Source: JACDAL01 sp963849115 (GTDB taxonomy: Bacteria; Actinomycetota; CADDZG01; WHSQ01). From it: a stretch of 64,000 bases of DNA. This document shows, in pieces, positions 24,666-34,166 of this stretch (position 1 is its first letter; every line of letters begins with the position of its first letter). The position numbers and the translations under genes are program-made. The notes under the pieces were generated by a model. It was not told the DNA's origin. It did no database searches and saw nothing but the letters and a program-made list of their open reading frames with translations. The DNA lies in the NCBI GenBank assembly GCA_963849115.1, contig CAWKGK010000001.1, forward strand, positions 62,001-126,000. The letters are read 5' to 3'.

Positions 24666-26159
24666 ATGGCACTCGCGGAGCAGCAACCAGTTATCGCCCA
24701 CGACCGGGAGAAGCCTGAGCTAACGGGCGAGTCCTCGGCGCTGGGGGGCCACGAGCCTCTCCAGAATGTCCGCAAGGTCCCACGCTACATGGGCTGGTTG
24801 GCGTTCTTCGGGCCGGGAGCCATCTATGCCGCCACCGCGCAGGGAAGCGGCGAGCTTGTGTTCTGGCCCCTCCTGATCGCCTCGTTCGGAACGGCTTTCA
24901 TTGGGCTGCTGCTGCCCGCGTGTGCGCTGCAATATCCCGTGACCATCGAGATCGGACGCTATACGGTCACCACCGGCGAGACGATGTTCACTGGTTTCCA
25001 GCGCGTCAACCGGTTCTTTGCCGTGCTCATGTGGATCATGCTGTTTCTCGTCTACCTGTGGTTCGGGGGTTACGCAAGCGGGGCGGCGGGCGGACTGGTT
25101 CAGCTGACCGGCTTCCCGTCATTCTTGTCCGAGGATGGACAAACGTATTTTTGGGCCTATCTGATCATCGCGGTGTTCGCGTCGGTGGTCATATTCGGAA
25201 GAGTGGTCTATCCGATCATCGAGAAGCTCATGATCGCCGTTACCGGCATTACGATACTCGGGCTTGTAATTGCGAGCCTGCATCCAACGGTGCGGGGAGT
25301 CTACGGCGACTTCTTCGTACGTCTCTTTACTTTTCAGTTCTCCATTCCGAAGAATCTCAGCACCGATAACCTTGACATCTTGATCACAGCTATTGCATTT
25401 GCGGGGCAGGGGGGGTTCGGCAACGTCCTCTACAGCTACTGGATCCGAGACAAGGGGGTCGGTTTAGGGCAGTTCGCCGGGCGTATCACGAGTCCGATCA
25501 CGGGCCAGCCCGAGACGATTCCGGCGGTCGGATACAGGTTCGACGACACCGAGGAAAACAAGAAGAACTACAAGGGCTGGACGAAATGGCTCCATTTCGA
25601 CCAGATGTTCGGAACGGGGGCCAATGCTGTGACTCTCGTACTCACGACACTTCTCGCCTTTGCCCTTCTGTTCCCCAAGGGCGCTGTTCCGACGGACGAG
25701 AACCTCGTGGGTGAGCAAGCGGAGTTCTTCCGCAACAGCTGGGGTGCGATCGGGGCAACAGTCTTCTTCCTCGTGGCGGCGGCGTTCTTAGCCGACACGT
25801 GGCTTGCTCTTGTTGATGCGGTGTCGAGGATGCACGCAGACTTCTTTGTCGCAAACATCAAGGCTGCACGTGACTGGGGTTTCCGAAACGTCTACTACCT
25901 GTGGTTCGGCATTTTGACTGCCGTCAGTGTCGTCACGATCCCGTTCGCCACGCCTGGGACTTTGCTGATTGCGGTTGCCATTCTTCAGTTTTTCGCCATG
26001 ATGTTCTACATCCCCGCGCTCATCTGGCTCAACTACTACAAGATCCCCAAGACATACCCGCAGTGGACAAGACCATCGAATGTGGCGCTGGCCGCTATTT
26101 CCCTCAGCGGACTCGTATACATCGTTCTGGGCATCTATTACTTGAACATCAAGTTCTGA
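24666..26159 (+). CDS. Nramp-superfamily transporter lacking the canonical metal motifs
   Basis: 497 residues, about 11-12 membrane segments. The overall pattern is Nramp (GWLAFFGPGAIYAA in TM1; a long TM6), but the TM1 metal motif DPGN is replaced by AQGSGE and the TM6 MPH motif by GQGGFGN, followed by SYWIRDKGVG. This non-canonical subfamily is usually labelled Nramp without functional proof. A charged N-terminal tail of ~45 residues precedes TM1. It lies 90 bases upstream of pdxA2 and a four-carbon acid sugar kinase on the same strand, so it may import their substrate rather than a metal. That is inference. Confidence 0.78.
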   Translation: MALAEQQPVIAHDREKPELTGESSALGGHEPLQNVRKVPRYMGWLAFFGPGAIYAATAQGSGELVFWPLLIASFGTAFIGLLLPACALQYPVTIEIGRYTVTTGETMFTGFQRVNRFFAVLMWIMLFLVYLWFGGYASGAAGGLVQLTGFPSFLSEDGQTYFWAYLIIAVFASVVIFGRVVYPIIEKLMIAVTGITILGLVIASLHPTVRGVYGDFFVRLFTFQFSIPKNLSTDNLDILITAIAFAGQGGFGNVLYSYWIRDKGVGLGQFAGRITSPITGQPETIPAVGYRFDDTEENKKNYKGWTKWLHFDQMFGTGANAVTLVLTTLLAFALLFPKGAVPTDENLVGEQAEFFRNSWGAIGATVFFLVAAAFLADTWLALVDAVSRMHADFFVANIKAARDWGFRNVYYLWFGILTAVSVVTIPFATPGTLLIAVAILQFFAMMFYIPALIWLNYYKIPKTYPQWTRPSNVALAAISLSGLVYIVLGIYYLNIKF

Positions 26160-26249
26160 TCCCATCGATGCGACGTCGATGTGTACGGCGAGACGACCTG
26201 TGAGGATGCAGGCAACTCCATCCTTCGACAAGGACCAAAGGACTCGAAC

Positions 26250-27257
26250 ATGACGGTGCGGCTTGCACTGACGATGGGGGACCCGGCTGGAGTCGGGCCC
26301 GAGATCGTGCTCGGCTGTCTGGGAGTTGCCACCGAGGCGGATGCGCAAGCTGTCGTCGTGGGTGATGCGGGCGTTCTGAGGCGCGCGGCCCAGGCAATGG
26401 GAATCGATCCAGGGCTCGAGGTGATTCGCCGCGTCGAGGAGATTCCAGCCGAGGGCCATGCCGTGCTGGATCTCGGCAACGTCGACTCGGCACGCCACGA
26501 GTTCGGTGCCGTCAAGGGCGAGTACGGGCGGGCCTCCGTCGATTACCTCCGAATGGCCGTAGACATGTGCTTGAAGGGCACGGCGGCCGCAATCGTGACC
26601 GCTCCGATCAACAAGGAAGCGCTCAAGGCGGCCGGGGTCAAGGAACCGGGCCACACGGAAATGCTCGGAACGTTCACCGGCACGGACCAATACGAGACGA
26701 TGTTCATGGTAGAGCGCATGCGTATCTTTTTTGCGACCCGCCACCAGTCGCTGCGGGACGCCATCAACTCCATCGCTAAGGAAGGGCTCCTCGAGACACT
26801 GGCAAACGTTCGGCGCGCCCTGCAGCTCATGGACATCGACGAGCCCGAGATAGCCGTCGCCGCCCTCAATCCGCACGGCGGGGAGGGCGGGCTGTTCGGC
26901 ACGGAGGAGATGGAGCACATCCGTCCCGCCGTCGAGGCCGCGGCCGCAAAGGGCTGGCGCGTAATAGGTCCGATCCCGGCGGACAGCATCTATCCACAGC
27001 ATCGGGCGGGCCGCTACGACGCCGTCCTGGCGATGTATCACGATCAGGGACACATTGCTTCTAAGACGCTGGATTTCAACGGCACGGTGTCGGTGACCAC
27101 CGGGCTTCCCATCATTCGCACGAGTGTCGACCACGGGACCGCATTCGACATCGCCGGTAAGGGGATCGCGGATCCGGGCAACATGCAGAGCGCCGTCCGG
27201 CGCGCCGTCGAGCTCGATGCGTCGATGGGGCGCCGCCTTGCGGCCATGCGGGAGTGA
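26250..27257 (+). CDS. pdxA2: PdxA2-type 4-phospho-four-carbon-acid dehydrogenase
   Basis: 335 residues of the PdxA fold: LTMGDPAGVGPEIVL at the N-terminus, TAPINKEALK near 113, GHTEMLG, metal-binding His at AALNPHGGEGG and in YHDQGHIASK, and TSVDHGTAFDIAGKG. Its position next to a DUF1537 kinase marks it as PdxA2 (oxidation and decarboxylation of D-threonate or D-erythronate 4-phosphate to DHAP) rather than vitamin B6 PdxA. ATG 26250 has AAGGA 7 bases upstream. The stop overlaps the next gene as GTGA. Confidence 0.88.
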   Translation: MTVRLALTMGDPAGVGPEIVLGCLGVATEADAQAVVVGDAGVLRRAAQAMGIDPGLEVIRRVEEIPAEGHAVLDLGNVDSARHEFGAVKGEYGRASVDYLRMAVDMCLKGTAAAIVTAPINKEALKAAGVKEPGHTEMLGTFTGTDQYETMFMVERMRIFFATRHQSLRDAINSIAKEGLLETLANVRRALQLMDIDEPEIAVAALNPHGGEGGLFGTEEMEHIRPAVEAAAAKGWRVIGPIPADSIYPQHRAGRYDAVLAMYHDQGHIASKTLDFNGTVSVTTGLPIIRTSVDHGTAFDIAGKGIADPGNMQSAVRRAVELDASMGRRLAAMRE

Positions 27258-28463
27258 TCAACACCCTTACCGTGCGGCCCCTGCTTTGCCTTGCCGACGA
27301 CCTCACAGGCGCGGCATCTGTGGCCGCGTGCTTGGGCGAGGCCGGCGCCGGGCGCGCTGTGAAATTCGGCGAACCTGGCAATCGTGCCGCCGGGAAGGGC
27401 GCACGGCGGGGATCTCGTGCAGTGGTGATGGATCTCGCGATTCGAGATGCGGATCCCGCCGTGATCACCGAGCGAATCACATCCGCTCTCGCAACCGGCG
27501 AGGAGGACTCGATCGTCTCCCTTCGGGTCGACTCGACCGGCCTGAGCCCGATCGGTACCTACCTCGAGGCCGCCTTGGAGCATCTCGGCGCAGACTGCCG
27601 GGCGATAGTGATGCCGGTGCATCCCGGCGCCGGTCGCAGCTTCGTCGGCAATGAGCTGTACCTCGAGGACGAGGGTGAGTCCCGCCCTCTTCGTATCGAA
27701 GGCGTGGATGTGGCGGTGGTTGGGCTCGACGTCGTTCGCTCGGGAGATCTAGGCCGCGTGATGGATGAAGCGTTTATGGGTGGCCGGCGGGTGGTGTTGA
27801 TGGAAGGTTCGAGAGAGACCGACGTCGTTCGTGTCGCACATGCTGTGATTTCGATGCGAGGACCTATTGTCGTCGTCGATCCTGGACCCCTCACGGTCGC
27901 TCTATATGTACTTATGCAGCGGGAGCCGAGGGTGCTGGCGATCATGGGCTCCACCTCGGAGTTGTCGGCACGGCAGGTCGCTCGCGCGCGAGCGTGCCGG
28001 AGTCGCCGTCGTCGTCCTGGATGTTGAACGGGCCCTCGAAGACAGGAGCGCCTGGGAAGCGCTGGTCCGTGGCGCGGTCGGTCAACTCGAGTCGAACGGA
28101 ATGGTTTGTGTCGTCACCTCAGGCCGAGTGGGAAAGCGGCGGCGCGCCGAAGTCTCTGAGATGCTCGGAGACACGGCCTCCGCCGTGTTCGAACGAACGA
28201 GGGTCGACGCTCTCTACCTTTCCGGCGGCCACGTCGCCACAGCCGCCTGTCACGCGCTCGGAGCGGGCGGGCTTCGCGATGTGCGGGAGATCGATGTCCT
28301 CGCCTCCTACGGCCGTCTTGACGGGGGCACGGCGTCCGGCCTGCCCGTGGCGCTCAAGGGCGGTCAGGTAGGGGACGGCTCGACCATGATCAGGATGCTC
28401 GAGCGCCTCTGGTGGCTCGCCGCCCGCGACGCGTTGCCCGCGAACGAGGTCTCGAAGTTATGA
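27254..28463 (+). pseudogene. Four-carbon acid sugar kinase (DUF1537), frameshifted
   Basis: Kinase that phosphorylates four-carbon sugar acids for PdxA2. The first frame (27254-28027) carries LCLADDLTGAASVAA, the family signature, and IMGSTSELSARQV; the rest continues in another frame (ERAGVAVVVLDVER to the end) with YLSGGHVATAACHALG and the nucleotide-site LKGGQVGDG. The frames join at 27980-27995, in the alternating CGCGCGCG tract, and removal of one base restores a ~402-residue protein of normal length. It is either a young pseudogene or a sequence error; no other damage is visible. GTG 27254 overlaps the pdxA2 stop. Confidence 0.85.
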
Positions 28464-28512
28464 CCCGGGCTTGTCCTCGCCGCAGGTACCTCGGGCAACT
28501 GGTCTGTTCCTC

Positions 28513-29076
28513 TCAGCTCCACGGTGGGCGACCCACGTAGGCCAGTAGCTTCTCTCCCGGAGGTGCGTCGGGAGCAACCTCTACCGGCTCCTTGAACATC
28601 TCGCCGCGTGGGTAATCGCCCTCGGGAGCCAGCATCGAAGTGGTCATCTGAAGCAGGTATCCGGCGATGTCGTCGTCGATCGGGTAGCGCTGCCCGGTCG
28701 CCTGTGCGAGATCCCAGCCGTGGATCGTTGCGTCGGCAAGGGCGAGATAGAAGGCCAGCGAACCCGGTGTCTCGCCCCACGGCATGACGAAGGTCGATTC
28801 CATGGCGCCCGGCGCTCGAAAGGCCTCGAGCGAGGACTTGGCGGCACCCTCGTAGGCCGCAACGTGATCTCCCTGTAAGTGGTCCTCGCCATCCATCGGA
28901 ATCGCCTCCCCTCCGGCTCCCGCAGCGAAGCTCGTGCATCCGCCGATGGTGTGGTTGAGCAGCGTCCTTACGTCCCATTCGGTGCAAACGGTGGGATCCT
29001 CGAATTGCTTCGGTTGGGTATTGGCGACCACCTCTCCCGTCTGCTTGAGTGCCCGCTCGTACATCTCCACGTTCAT
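28513..29076 (-). CDS. TIGR03086-like DinB-fold (mycothiol-dependent isomerase family) protein
   Basis: 187 residues with the actinobacterial pattern CTEWDVRTLLNHTIGG near residue 31, ADATIHGWDLAQATGQ near 113 and YVGRPPW at the end. The spaced His residues (NHTIGG, IHGWD) are those of the DinB/maleylpyruvate isomerase-like metal site, in a family that often uses mycothiol. Substrate unknown. It would be consistent with a mycothiol-producing actinobacterium. Confidence 0.82.
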   Translation of the reverse strand: MNVEMYERALKQTGEVVANTQPKQFEDPTVCTEWDVRTLLNHTIGGCTSFAAGAGGEAIPMDGEDHLQGDHVAAYEGAAKSSLEAFRAPGAMESTFVMPWGETPGSLAFYLALADATIHGWDLAQATGQRYPIDDDIAGYLLQMTTSMLAPEGDYPRGEMFKEPVEVAPDAPPGEKLLAYVGRPPWS

Positions 29077-29195
29077 CCGTATCCTCCTGAAAGCGAGTTC
29101 ATCTTCTATGCGACCTTCTCGACCTGCCTTGTGAAAGCGTTTGAGTTTCTGGCCGCCTCCCGTACCTTCGCTTGATGCAGGCGATCTCTAGGCTG

Positions 29196-29612
29196 CTACA
29201 CATCTGGGACCCCCTCGAGGCGGGGCTTCACGTCGAGGATCGGTGTCCCATCCAGTGCTTCGAGATTGCGCACGTGGACTCTCTGGCCCTCGATCGCGAG
29301 GATCTCGACGAGGTGGAGCCCAATAGGGTTAGGGCGATCGGGTGACCGAGTGCTGAACACACCATGCTGAGGAATCGACCTGTCCCCGCGAGGGTGCACT
29401 TTGAGAATGTCGCGTTGAGCGCGGTCCAGCCAGGTCAGAACGATGACCTGCTCTCCTACCCGCAGGTCTACGAGGCCGTCCCGAACCGTAGGCTCGAAGA
29501 TCAGCCATGCGTCCGGCGATCCCTCGTGACCCTGTTTCGGTGCCGACTCCCGGTCGGTCAAAGGAGACTCCACAGTGCCGATAGGTCTCAGCAGAAGCTG
29601 TCCTTCATCCAT
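29196..29612 (-). CDS. trmO: TrmO/TsaA-family tRNA methyltransferase
   Basis: 138 residues of the YaeB/TrmO beta-barrel: RPIGTVESP at the N-terminus, GVFSTRSPDRPNPIGLHLV near residue 84 and DGTPILDVKP near 121. Characterised members N6-methylate t6A37 of tRNA-Thr using S-adenosylmethionine. It has only the SAM-binding core and lacks the extra C-terminal domain of E. coli TrmO, so the assignment is to the family. Confidence 0.85.
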   Translation of the reverse strand: MDEGQLLLRPIGTVESPLTDRESAPKQGHEGSPDAWLIFEPTVRDGLVDLRVGEQVIVLTWLDRAQRDILKVHPRGDRSIPQHGVFSTRSPDRPNPIGLHLVEILAIEGQRVHVRNLEALDGTPILDVKPRLEGVPDV

Positions 29613-29780
29613 GGACGATCGATCCTAGCTGTCACTTGTTGGCCTTGGGCCACGATTTGAATCGGCGGATTCCTTGTCGAGGACCCGTAGAATGGTCTTA
29701 ACCTGCCCTTTGCACCACGAGCGGCTCGAGGACACTATGGCGCACGATGCAATGTTAGCCGTCTACACACCGCAGTCACG

Positions 29781-31115
29781 ATGATTGCCGAGCACACGCC
29801 GCCAACCTCAGGGCTGTGGATCTGGAACGCCCGAGCCTTGGACCCTGCCTCGGGCACGATAGTCGAGCCTGCTGCGATTGAGATCGCCGGCGGACGCATC
29901 ATTTCGGTGGGCCGGGCTTGCGGTGATGTACCGGAGGGGGCGATTGATGTGGGCGGCCGGGTAGTGCTGCCGGGGCTGGTTGACGCGCATGTTCACCTGA
30001 GCTCGGATCTGTCGCGATCGCCGGGGTTCGGGCCGGCGAGGGAGCTCAAAGGCGAAGATCCCAGACCTTCAGAACTCCGATGGTTCGTGCTGGCGGCGTC
30101 CTGCAGGGCGTTCTTGCAGGCCGGTTTCACTACCGTGCGTGATGTCGGTGCATTCGACGATGAGGCGCTTGTCATGCGCCGAGCGGTCGATCTCGACCTC
30201 GTTCCCGGGCCGAGGATCCGGACGTGCGGCCGAATTGTGTCCGCCACCGCCCCAGGCGGCCGGATCTTCGGGACGATGTACGAGCAGGCCGACGGGCCGT
30301 GGGCGGCTCGGCGGGCAGTGCGTAGGCAGCTTCAGCGTGGCGCGGACTTCATCAAGATGATGGCCACCGGCGCCCGGTCGGTGGAGCGCGAGGACACCGA
30401 GTCCCCCCAGTTCACTCGGGAAGAGATGGAGGCGATCGTAGACGAGGCGCATCGCATCGGCCTTCGCGTGGCGGCACACGCCGAGGGACTTGAGGGTACG
30501 AAGGTGGCGATCGAATCGGGTGCGGACACGATCGAGCATGGCCTTGCGCTCCATCGAGCACCGGATCTGCTGGCGGCAATGGCGAAGCGGGGCCAGGTAC
30601 TGGTGCCGACGCTCTCGACCTTTCACGATTTGGCCGAGCGGTTCACGTCCGAATGGGTTCCACGCCTCGTAGATCAGGCGAAGCGGCAGCTCGAGGAGGC
30701 CTATCTGACACTGGTCGCAGCAGGCAAGGCCGGCGTGACAATGGCGATGGGGTTCGACTCGGGCCCGCCCGGCGCAAACGCCTTGGAGTTGGTGCGAATG
30801 GCGGAAGGAGGTCTCGGGTCGATGGCGGCGTTAGCGGCCGCTACTTCGGGCGGAGCCGCCGCGCTTGGTCTGCCCGAGCTCGGACGTTTACAGAGGAATG
30901 CGATTGCCGACCTCGTCGTCCTTGACGGCGACCCTGTGAAGAACGTGCGCGACCTGCTCGATCGAAGTCGCGTCCGTCTTGTGATCCAAAATGGAACCGC
31001 CGTCGCGGGGAGCGACCTCGACGGGCGTGTGGTGGGGAACCCGCAGCCAATCCCAGGCGATCAGCCAGATCGGGAGGATCGACTCGAAGTCACGGCTTCA
31101 GCGGCCGATTCGTAG
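29781..31115 (+). CDS. Metal-dependent amidohydrolase (prolidase / imidazolonepropionase-like clade)
   Basis: 444 residues, a TIM-barrel amidohydrolase. Metal ligands visible: HVH in LVDAHVHLSSD, Lys in FIKMMATGA (carbamylated bridge), AAHAEG, IEHGLALH and Asp in MGFDSGPPG. The composite small beta domain begins WIWNARALDPASGTIV and ends RNAIADLVVLDGDP. This belongs to the clade of Xaa-Pro dipeptidase-like enzymes that hydrolyse organophosphates or acylated amino acids; substrate unknown. ATG start; convergent with the DHFR-like gene. Confidence 0.85.
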   Translation: MIAEHTPPTSGLWIWNARALDPASGTIVEPAAIEIAGGRIISVGRACGDVPEGAIDVGGRVVLPGLVDAHVHLSSDLSRSPGFGPARELKGEDPRPSELRWFVLAASCRAFLQAGFTTVRDVGAFDDEALVMRRAVDLDLVPGPRIRTCGRIVSATAPGGRIFGTMYEQADGPWAARRAVRRQLQRGADFIKMMATGARSVEREDTESPQFTREEMEAIVDEAHRIGLRVAAHAEGLEGTKVAIESGADTIEHGLALHRAPDLLAAMAKRGQVLVPTLSTFHDLAERFTSEWVPRLVDQAKRQLEEAYLTLVAAGKAGVTMAMGFDSGPPGANALELVRMAEGGLGSMAALAAATSGGAAALGLPELGRLQRNAIADLVVLDGDPVKNVRDLLDRSRVRLVIQNGTAVAGSDLDGRVVGNPQPIPGDQPDREDRLEVTASAADS

Positions 31116-31127
31116 CGTTGGCCTGCC

Positions 31128-31784
31128 CTATCCTTCGAGCTTGCGCCGACGTTCGACCTCCGCGTCGGTCGGTTCATCCATTGCGAACGATCCAGTGACG
31201 ATCTCGCCTGCCGGCTCGTACGTCGCGATCAAAACTCCTGTCGTCGAGACCTTGCTGTCGACGAGCCTCAACCCGGCCGGGATGGTGCCGTCGGAGAACA
31301 GACGCTTTCCGGGCCCCACGACGAGGGGGAAGGTCCACAAGCGGTACTCGTCTACAAGGTTGTGTCGCAAGAGCGTTTGGATCAGGTTCGCGCTTCCGTG
31401 GACCTGGAGCTCGGGCCCGTCCTGTTGCTTCAGCGCGGAGATGCCTTCGCCGACTTCTCCCTCGATCAGGAAGGAGTTACTCCAGTCCAGCGATCGCAGA
31501 GTCCGCGACGCAACATATTTCGCGGCCTCGTTCAGCGGCTTGGCACCGGGATCGTCGGTCACGTGTGGCCAGTGAGCGGCGAAGATCTCGTATGTTTTTC
31601 GTCCGAGGACTAGATCAAAAGGCGTGCTCATCGCCTTCCCCATGATCTGGCCCATCTCTTCGTCCCAGTAGTTGACCGACCAGCCGCCGAGGGCGAAACC
31701 GCCGCTAGGATCCTCTTCCGGTCCGCCCGGGGCCTGCATGACCCCGTCGAGGGTCATGAAGGTGCTCACGATCAACTTTCTCAT
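31128..31784 (-). CDS. RibD-C / dihydrofolate reductase-like protein, second copy
   Basis: 218 residues beginning MRKLIVSTFMTLDGVMQAPGG, with FDLVLGRKTYEIFAAHWP and LQVHGSANLIQTLLRHNLVD. Same family as the 23.2-kb gene but with an insertion (GGFALGGWSVNYW) and an acidic C-terminal tail after the fold (TDAEVERRRKLEG). Substrate unknown. Confidence 0.87.
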   Translation of the reverse strand: MRKLIVSTFMTLDGVMQAPGGPEEDPSGGFALGGWSVNYWDEEMGQIMGKAMSTPFDLVLGRKTYEIFAAHWPHVTDDPGAKPLNEAAKYVASRTLRSLDWSNSFLIEGEVGEGISALKQQDGPELQVHGSANLIQTLLRHNLVDEYRLWTFPLVVGPGKRLFSDGTIPAGLRLVDSKVSTTGVLIATYEPAGEIVTGSFAMDEPTDAEVERRRKLEG

Positions 31785-32121
31785 CTCATGTCCTTTCCGG
31801 TCCGATCCCGACTGGCGTCAGCGCCACCGGAACGCCGGCTTTCCCTGATACTGAGGACGGCAGGTTGGAGCAAGACTAATCGCATGAGCTCGGTCCGACC
31901 GAGTCGCCCACAGCATGTCGATGCCGACCGCATCGGCATCGCGTTGTTGAACTCTCCGTCCGACGAGCGCGTCGCTCCAAGACGGTGCCGTCGATCACGG
32001 TCAACTTCAAGCAGGGGAAGGCGCATGACCCCCCCTCTTTCGGATGGACGGAGAGTTAAGCGCATGAATGAAATTATCAAGAGGAACCACTAGTGCCGAC
32101 ATTCATCGAAGGAGCACGAAC
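31785..32121. other. Intergenic region between divergent genes
   Basis: 337 bases with no supported gene. It must contain promoters for the DHFR-like gene (-) and the SDR gene (+). Near 31915-31940 a short GCATGTCGATGCC/CGCATCGGCATCG repeat is present but weak. AAGGAG at 32109-32114 is the SDR ribosome binding site. Confidence 0.4.
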
Positions 32122-32994
32122 GTGGAGCAGAGCCACAGCGGGCCGATGACCGGCAGGACAGTGCTGGTCACCGGTGGCACCAGAGGCATCGGCAAAGCGA
32201 CCGCCCTGGGCCTGGCCACGATGGGTGCGCATCTCGCGATCACCGGCCGGGACCGCGCGCGCACCGAGGGGGCGGCTCGCGAGATCCGCGCCGCCGGCGG
32301 CGGGCAGGTGGACGTGTTCGTCGCAGACCTGTCCTCCCAGTCGGAGGTGCGGCGGCTGGCTGAGGAGGTACTCCAGAGCCTTTCCCGGATCGATGTGCTG
32401 GTCAACAACGTCGGGGGGTACTGGAACAGCCGCCACGTCACCGCCGACGGGCTCGAGCGCACCTTCGCGCTCAACCATCTCGCGCCGTTCCTGCTCACCA
32501 ACCTGCTCCTCGACCGGCTGAAGCAGAGCGCCTCGGCCCGCGTGGTCACGGTCTCCTCCAACGCGCACGCCCAGGGGCGGATCGACTTCGACGACCTCCA
32601 GGGCGAACGGTCCTTCTCCGGCGCACGGGCCTACGACCAGTCCAAGCTCGCCAACGTCCTGTTCACCTACGAGCTGGCCAGGAGGCTGCAGGCCACCTCC
32701 GTCACTGCCAATGCGCTGCATCCCGGCGTGGTGAGCACATCTTTCGGAGCCGAGGACCCCGGCGGCGTCCAGCGACTGCTCGTCCCGTTTATGCGGCCTT
32801 TCATGAAGGCCCCGGCCCAGGGCGCCGCCACGTCAATCCACTTGGTTTCCGCTCCCGATCTCGAGCAGGTGACGGGCCGCTACTTCGCCAACGGGAAACC
32901 CAAGAGATCCTCCAAGCGCAGCTACGACGAGGCCGCTGCGGCACGGCTCTGGCAGGTGAGCGCCGGTCTGGTCGGGCTGACCGCGGACGGCTAA
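32122..32994 (+). CDS. Short-chain dehydrogenase/reductase (retinol-dehydrogenase-like)
   Basis: 290 residues, Rossmann fold. Cofactor loop TGGTRGIGKA near residue 13, NNVGG near 88, catalytic Ser in VVTVSSNAH and YDQSK (YxxxK) near 167. GTG 32122 is chosen because AAGGAG lies 7 bases upstream; the frame is open further up but without a ribosome site. NADP preference is suggested by the Arg after TGGT. Substrate unknown. Confidence 0.88.
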   Translation: MEQSHSGPMTGRTVLVTGGTRGIGKATALGLATMGAHLAITGRDRARTEGAAREIRAAGGGQVDVFVADLSSQSEVRRLAEEVLQSLSRIDVLVNNVGGYWNSRHVTADGLERTFALNHLAPFLLTNLLLDRLKQSASARVVTVSSNAHAQGRIDFDDLQGERSFSGARAYDQSKLANVLFTYELARRLQATSVTANALHPGVVSTSFGAEDPGGVQRLLVPFMRPFMKAPAQGAATSIHLVSAPDLEQVTGRYFANGKPKRSSKRSYDEAAAARLWQVSAGLVGLTADG

Positions 32995-33122
32995 ACCACC
33001 TCGGGGACGCCATTATCGGTGGTGGTGGCGAGAAAGGAAGAAGACGATGTGACTCGTCGCGCGGTATGTCGATGCCGCAACCCTTTGTGGGCGGGCCGTC
33101 CGGCATGACCCATCTGCCGCCG

Positions 33123-34100
33123 TTAGACAGTTATGACGACTTTTCCTCGAGCATCGCCTTCAACGAGATAGTGAATGGCCTTAGCCGCTTCACTCAGCGG
33201 GTAAGCCCTATCGATGACCGGTGTGACCTTCCCGGCTTCGATCAGCTCCTGGACGACAATCATGTCCTCGTGGTTCTCCGAGTTGACGAACGCGACCAGC
33301 CGCTGGCCCACGAATCGCGACAGCAGCATCGCTCGGATGCTTCGATCGAAGCCCCCGAACCACTTTCCGTCGGTCTCGGCTCCCACGATGACGAGCGTCC
33401 CCTTCGGGGTGAGGGCGCGCCGCAGGCGTGACAATGAGGAGTGCCCTCCGGTGTCGAGGATGACGTCGTAACGCTGCTCCCCCTCCGCGAAGTCCTCCCG
33501 CGTGTAGTCGATGACGCGGTCTGCGCCAAGCGATCGAACCAAATCCACCTTGGTTGTGCTGCACACGCCGGTGACGTCTGCTCCGAACGACTTGGCGATC
33601 TGCACGGCGAACGTGCCAACGCCTCCCGACGCGCCGATAATCAGCACCTTCTGGCCTGTTTGCACCTTGCCGCTGTCGCGTACTGCTTGCAGGGCGGTCA
33701 AACCAGAAATGGGGATCACCGCGGCCTGTTCGAAGGAGAGGTGCGCCGGCTTGGGTGCGAGCTTGTCCTCGAGGGCGCGTGCGTACTCGGCATAAGAGCC
33801 CTTGCCGATGCCGAACACTTCGTCGCCAGGCCGGAACCTGGTCACGGCCTTTCCCACGCCCGCCACCACGCCCGCCACGTCACTACCTGGAACGGGACTC
33901 TTGGGCGCTCGGAGCCCGAGATCAGGAATGATGAGGCGTAGGAAGTACGGTAGACCGGCCATCATGTGCCAGACGCCACGGTCCACGCCGGCAGCGTGCA
34001 CACGGACCAAGAGCTCGTCGTCTCGGATCTTCGGCTTGTCCACTGCCCTGAGCTCAAGGACATCAGGGGAGCCGTATTCGTCTTGGACTATCGCATTCAT
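33123..34100 (-). CDS. Zinc-independent MDR NAD(P)H quinone reductase-like
   Basis: 325 residues of the medium-chain reductase family: MNAIVQDEYGSPDVLEL, PGSDVAGVVAGVGKAVT, GDEVFG, the nucleotide loop IGASGGVGTFAVQIAKS near 151 and DYTREDF near 203. No catalytic or structural zinc ligands are seen, so quinone-oxidoreductase type. ATG 34100 has AGGAG 6 bases upstream. A close relative lies at 46.1-47.1 kb and a remnant at 50.8 kb. Confidence 0.88.
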   Translation of the reverse strand: MNAIVQDEYGSPDVLELRAVDKPKIRDDELLVRVHAAGVDRGVWHMMAGLPYFLRLIIPDLGLRAPKSPVPGSDVAGVVAGVGKAVTRFRPGDEVFGIGKGSYAEYARALEDKLAPKPAHLSFEQAAVIPISGLTALQAVRDSGKVQTGQKVLIIGASGGVGTFAVQIAKSFGADVTGVCSTTKVDLVRSLGADRVIDYTREDFAEGEQRYDVILDTGGHSSLSRLRRALTPKGTLVIVGAETDGKWFGGFDRSIRAMLLSRFVGQRLVAFVNSENHEDMIVVQELIEAGKVTPVIDRAYPLSEAAKAIHYLVEGDARGKVVITV

Positions 34101-34166
34101 CGTGTTCTCCTGATCCGGTGCGGTGGACAAGTGTGCCCTATCTGTGTGTGTGGTTTGCGGTCGCCG

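Noticed and set aside
24177..24701. 174-codon minus-strand gene
   Set aside because: Low-complexity Ser/Pro/Arg-rich frame overlapping the Nramp-like start; no motif.
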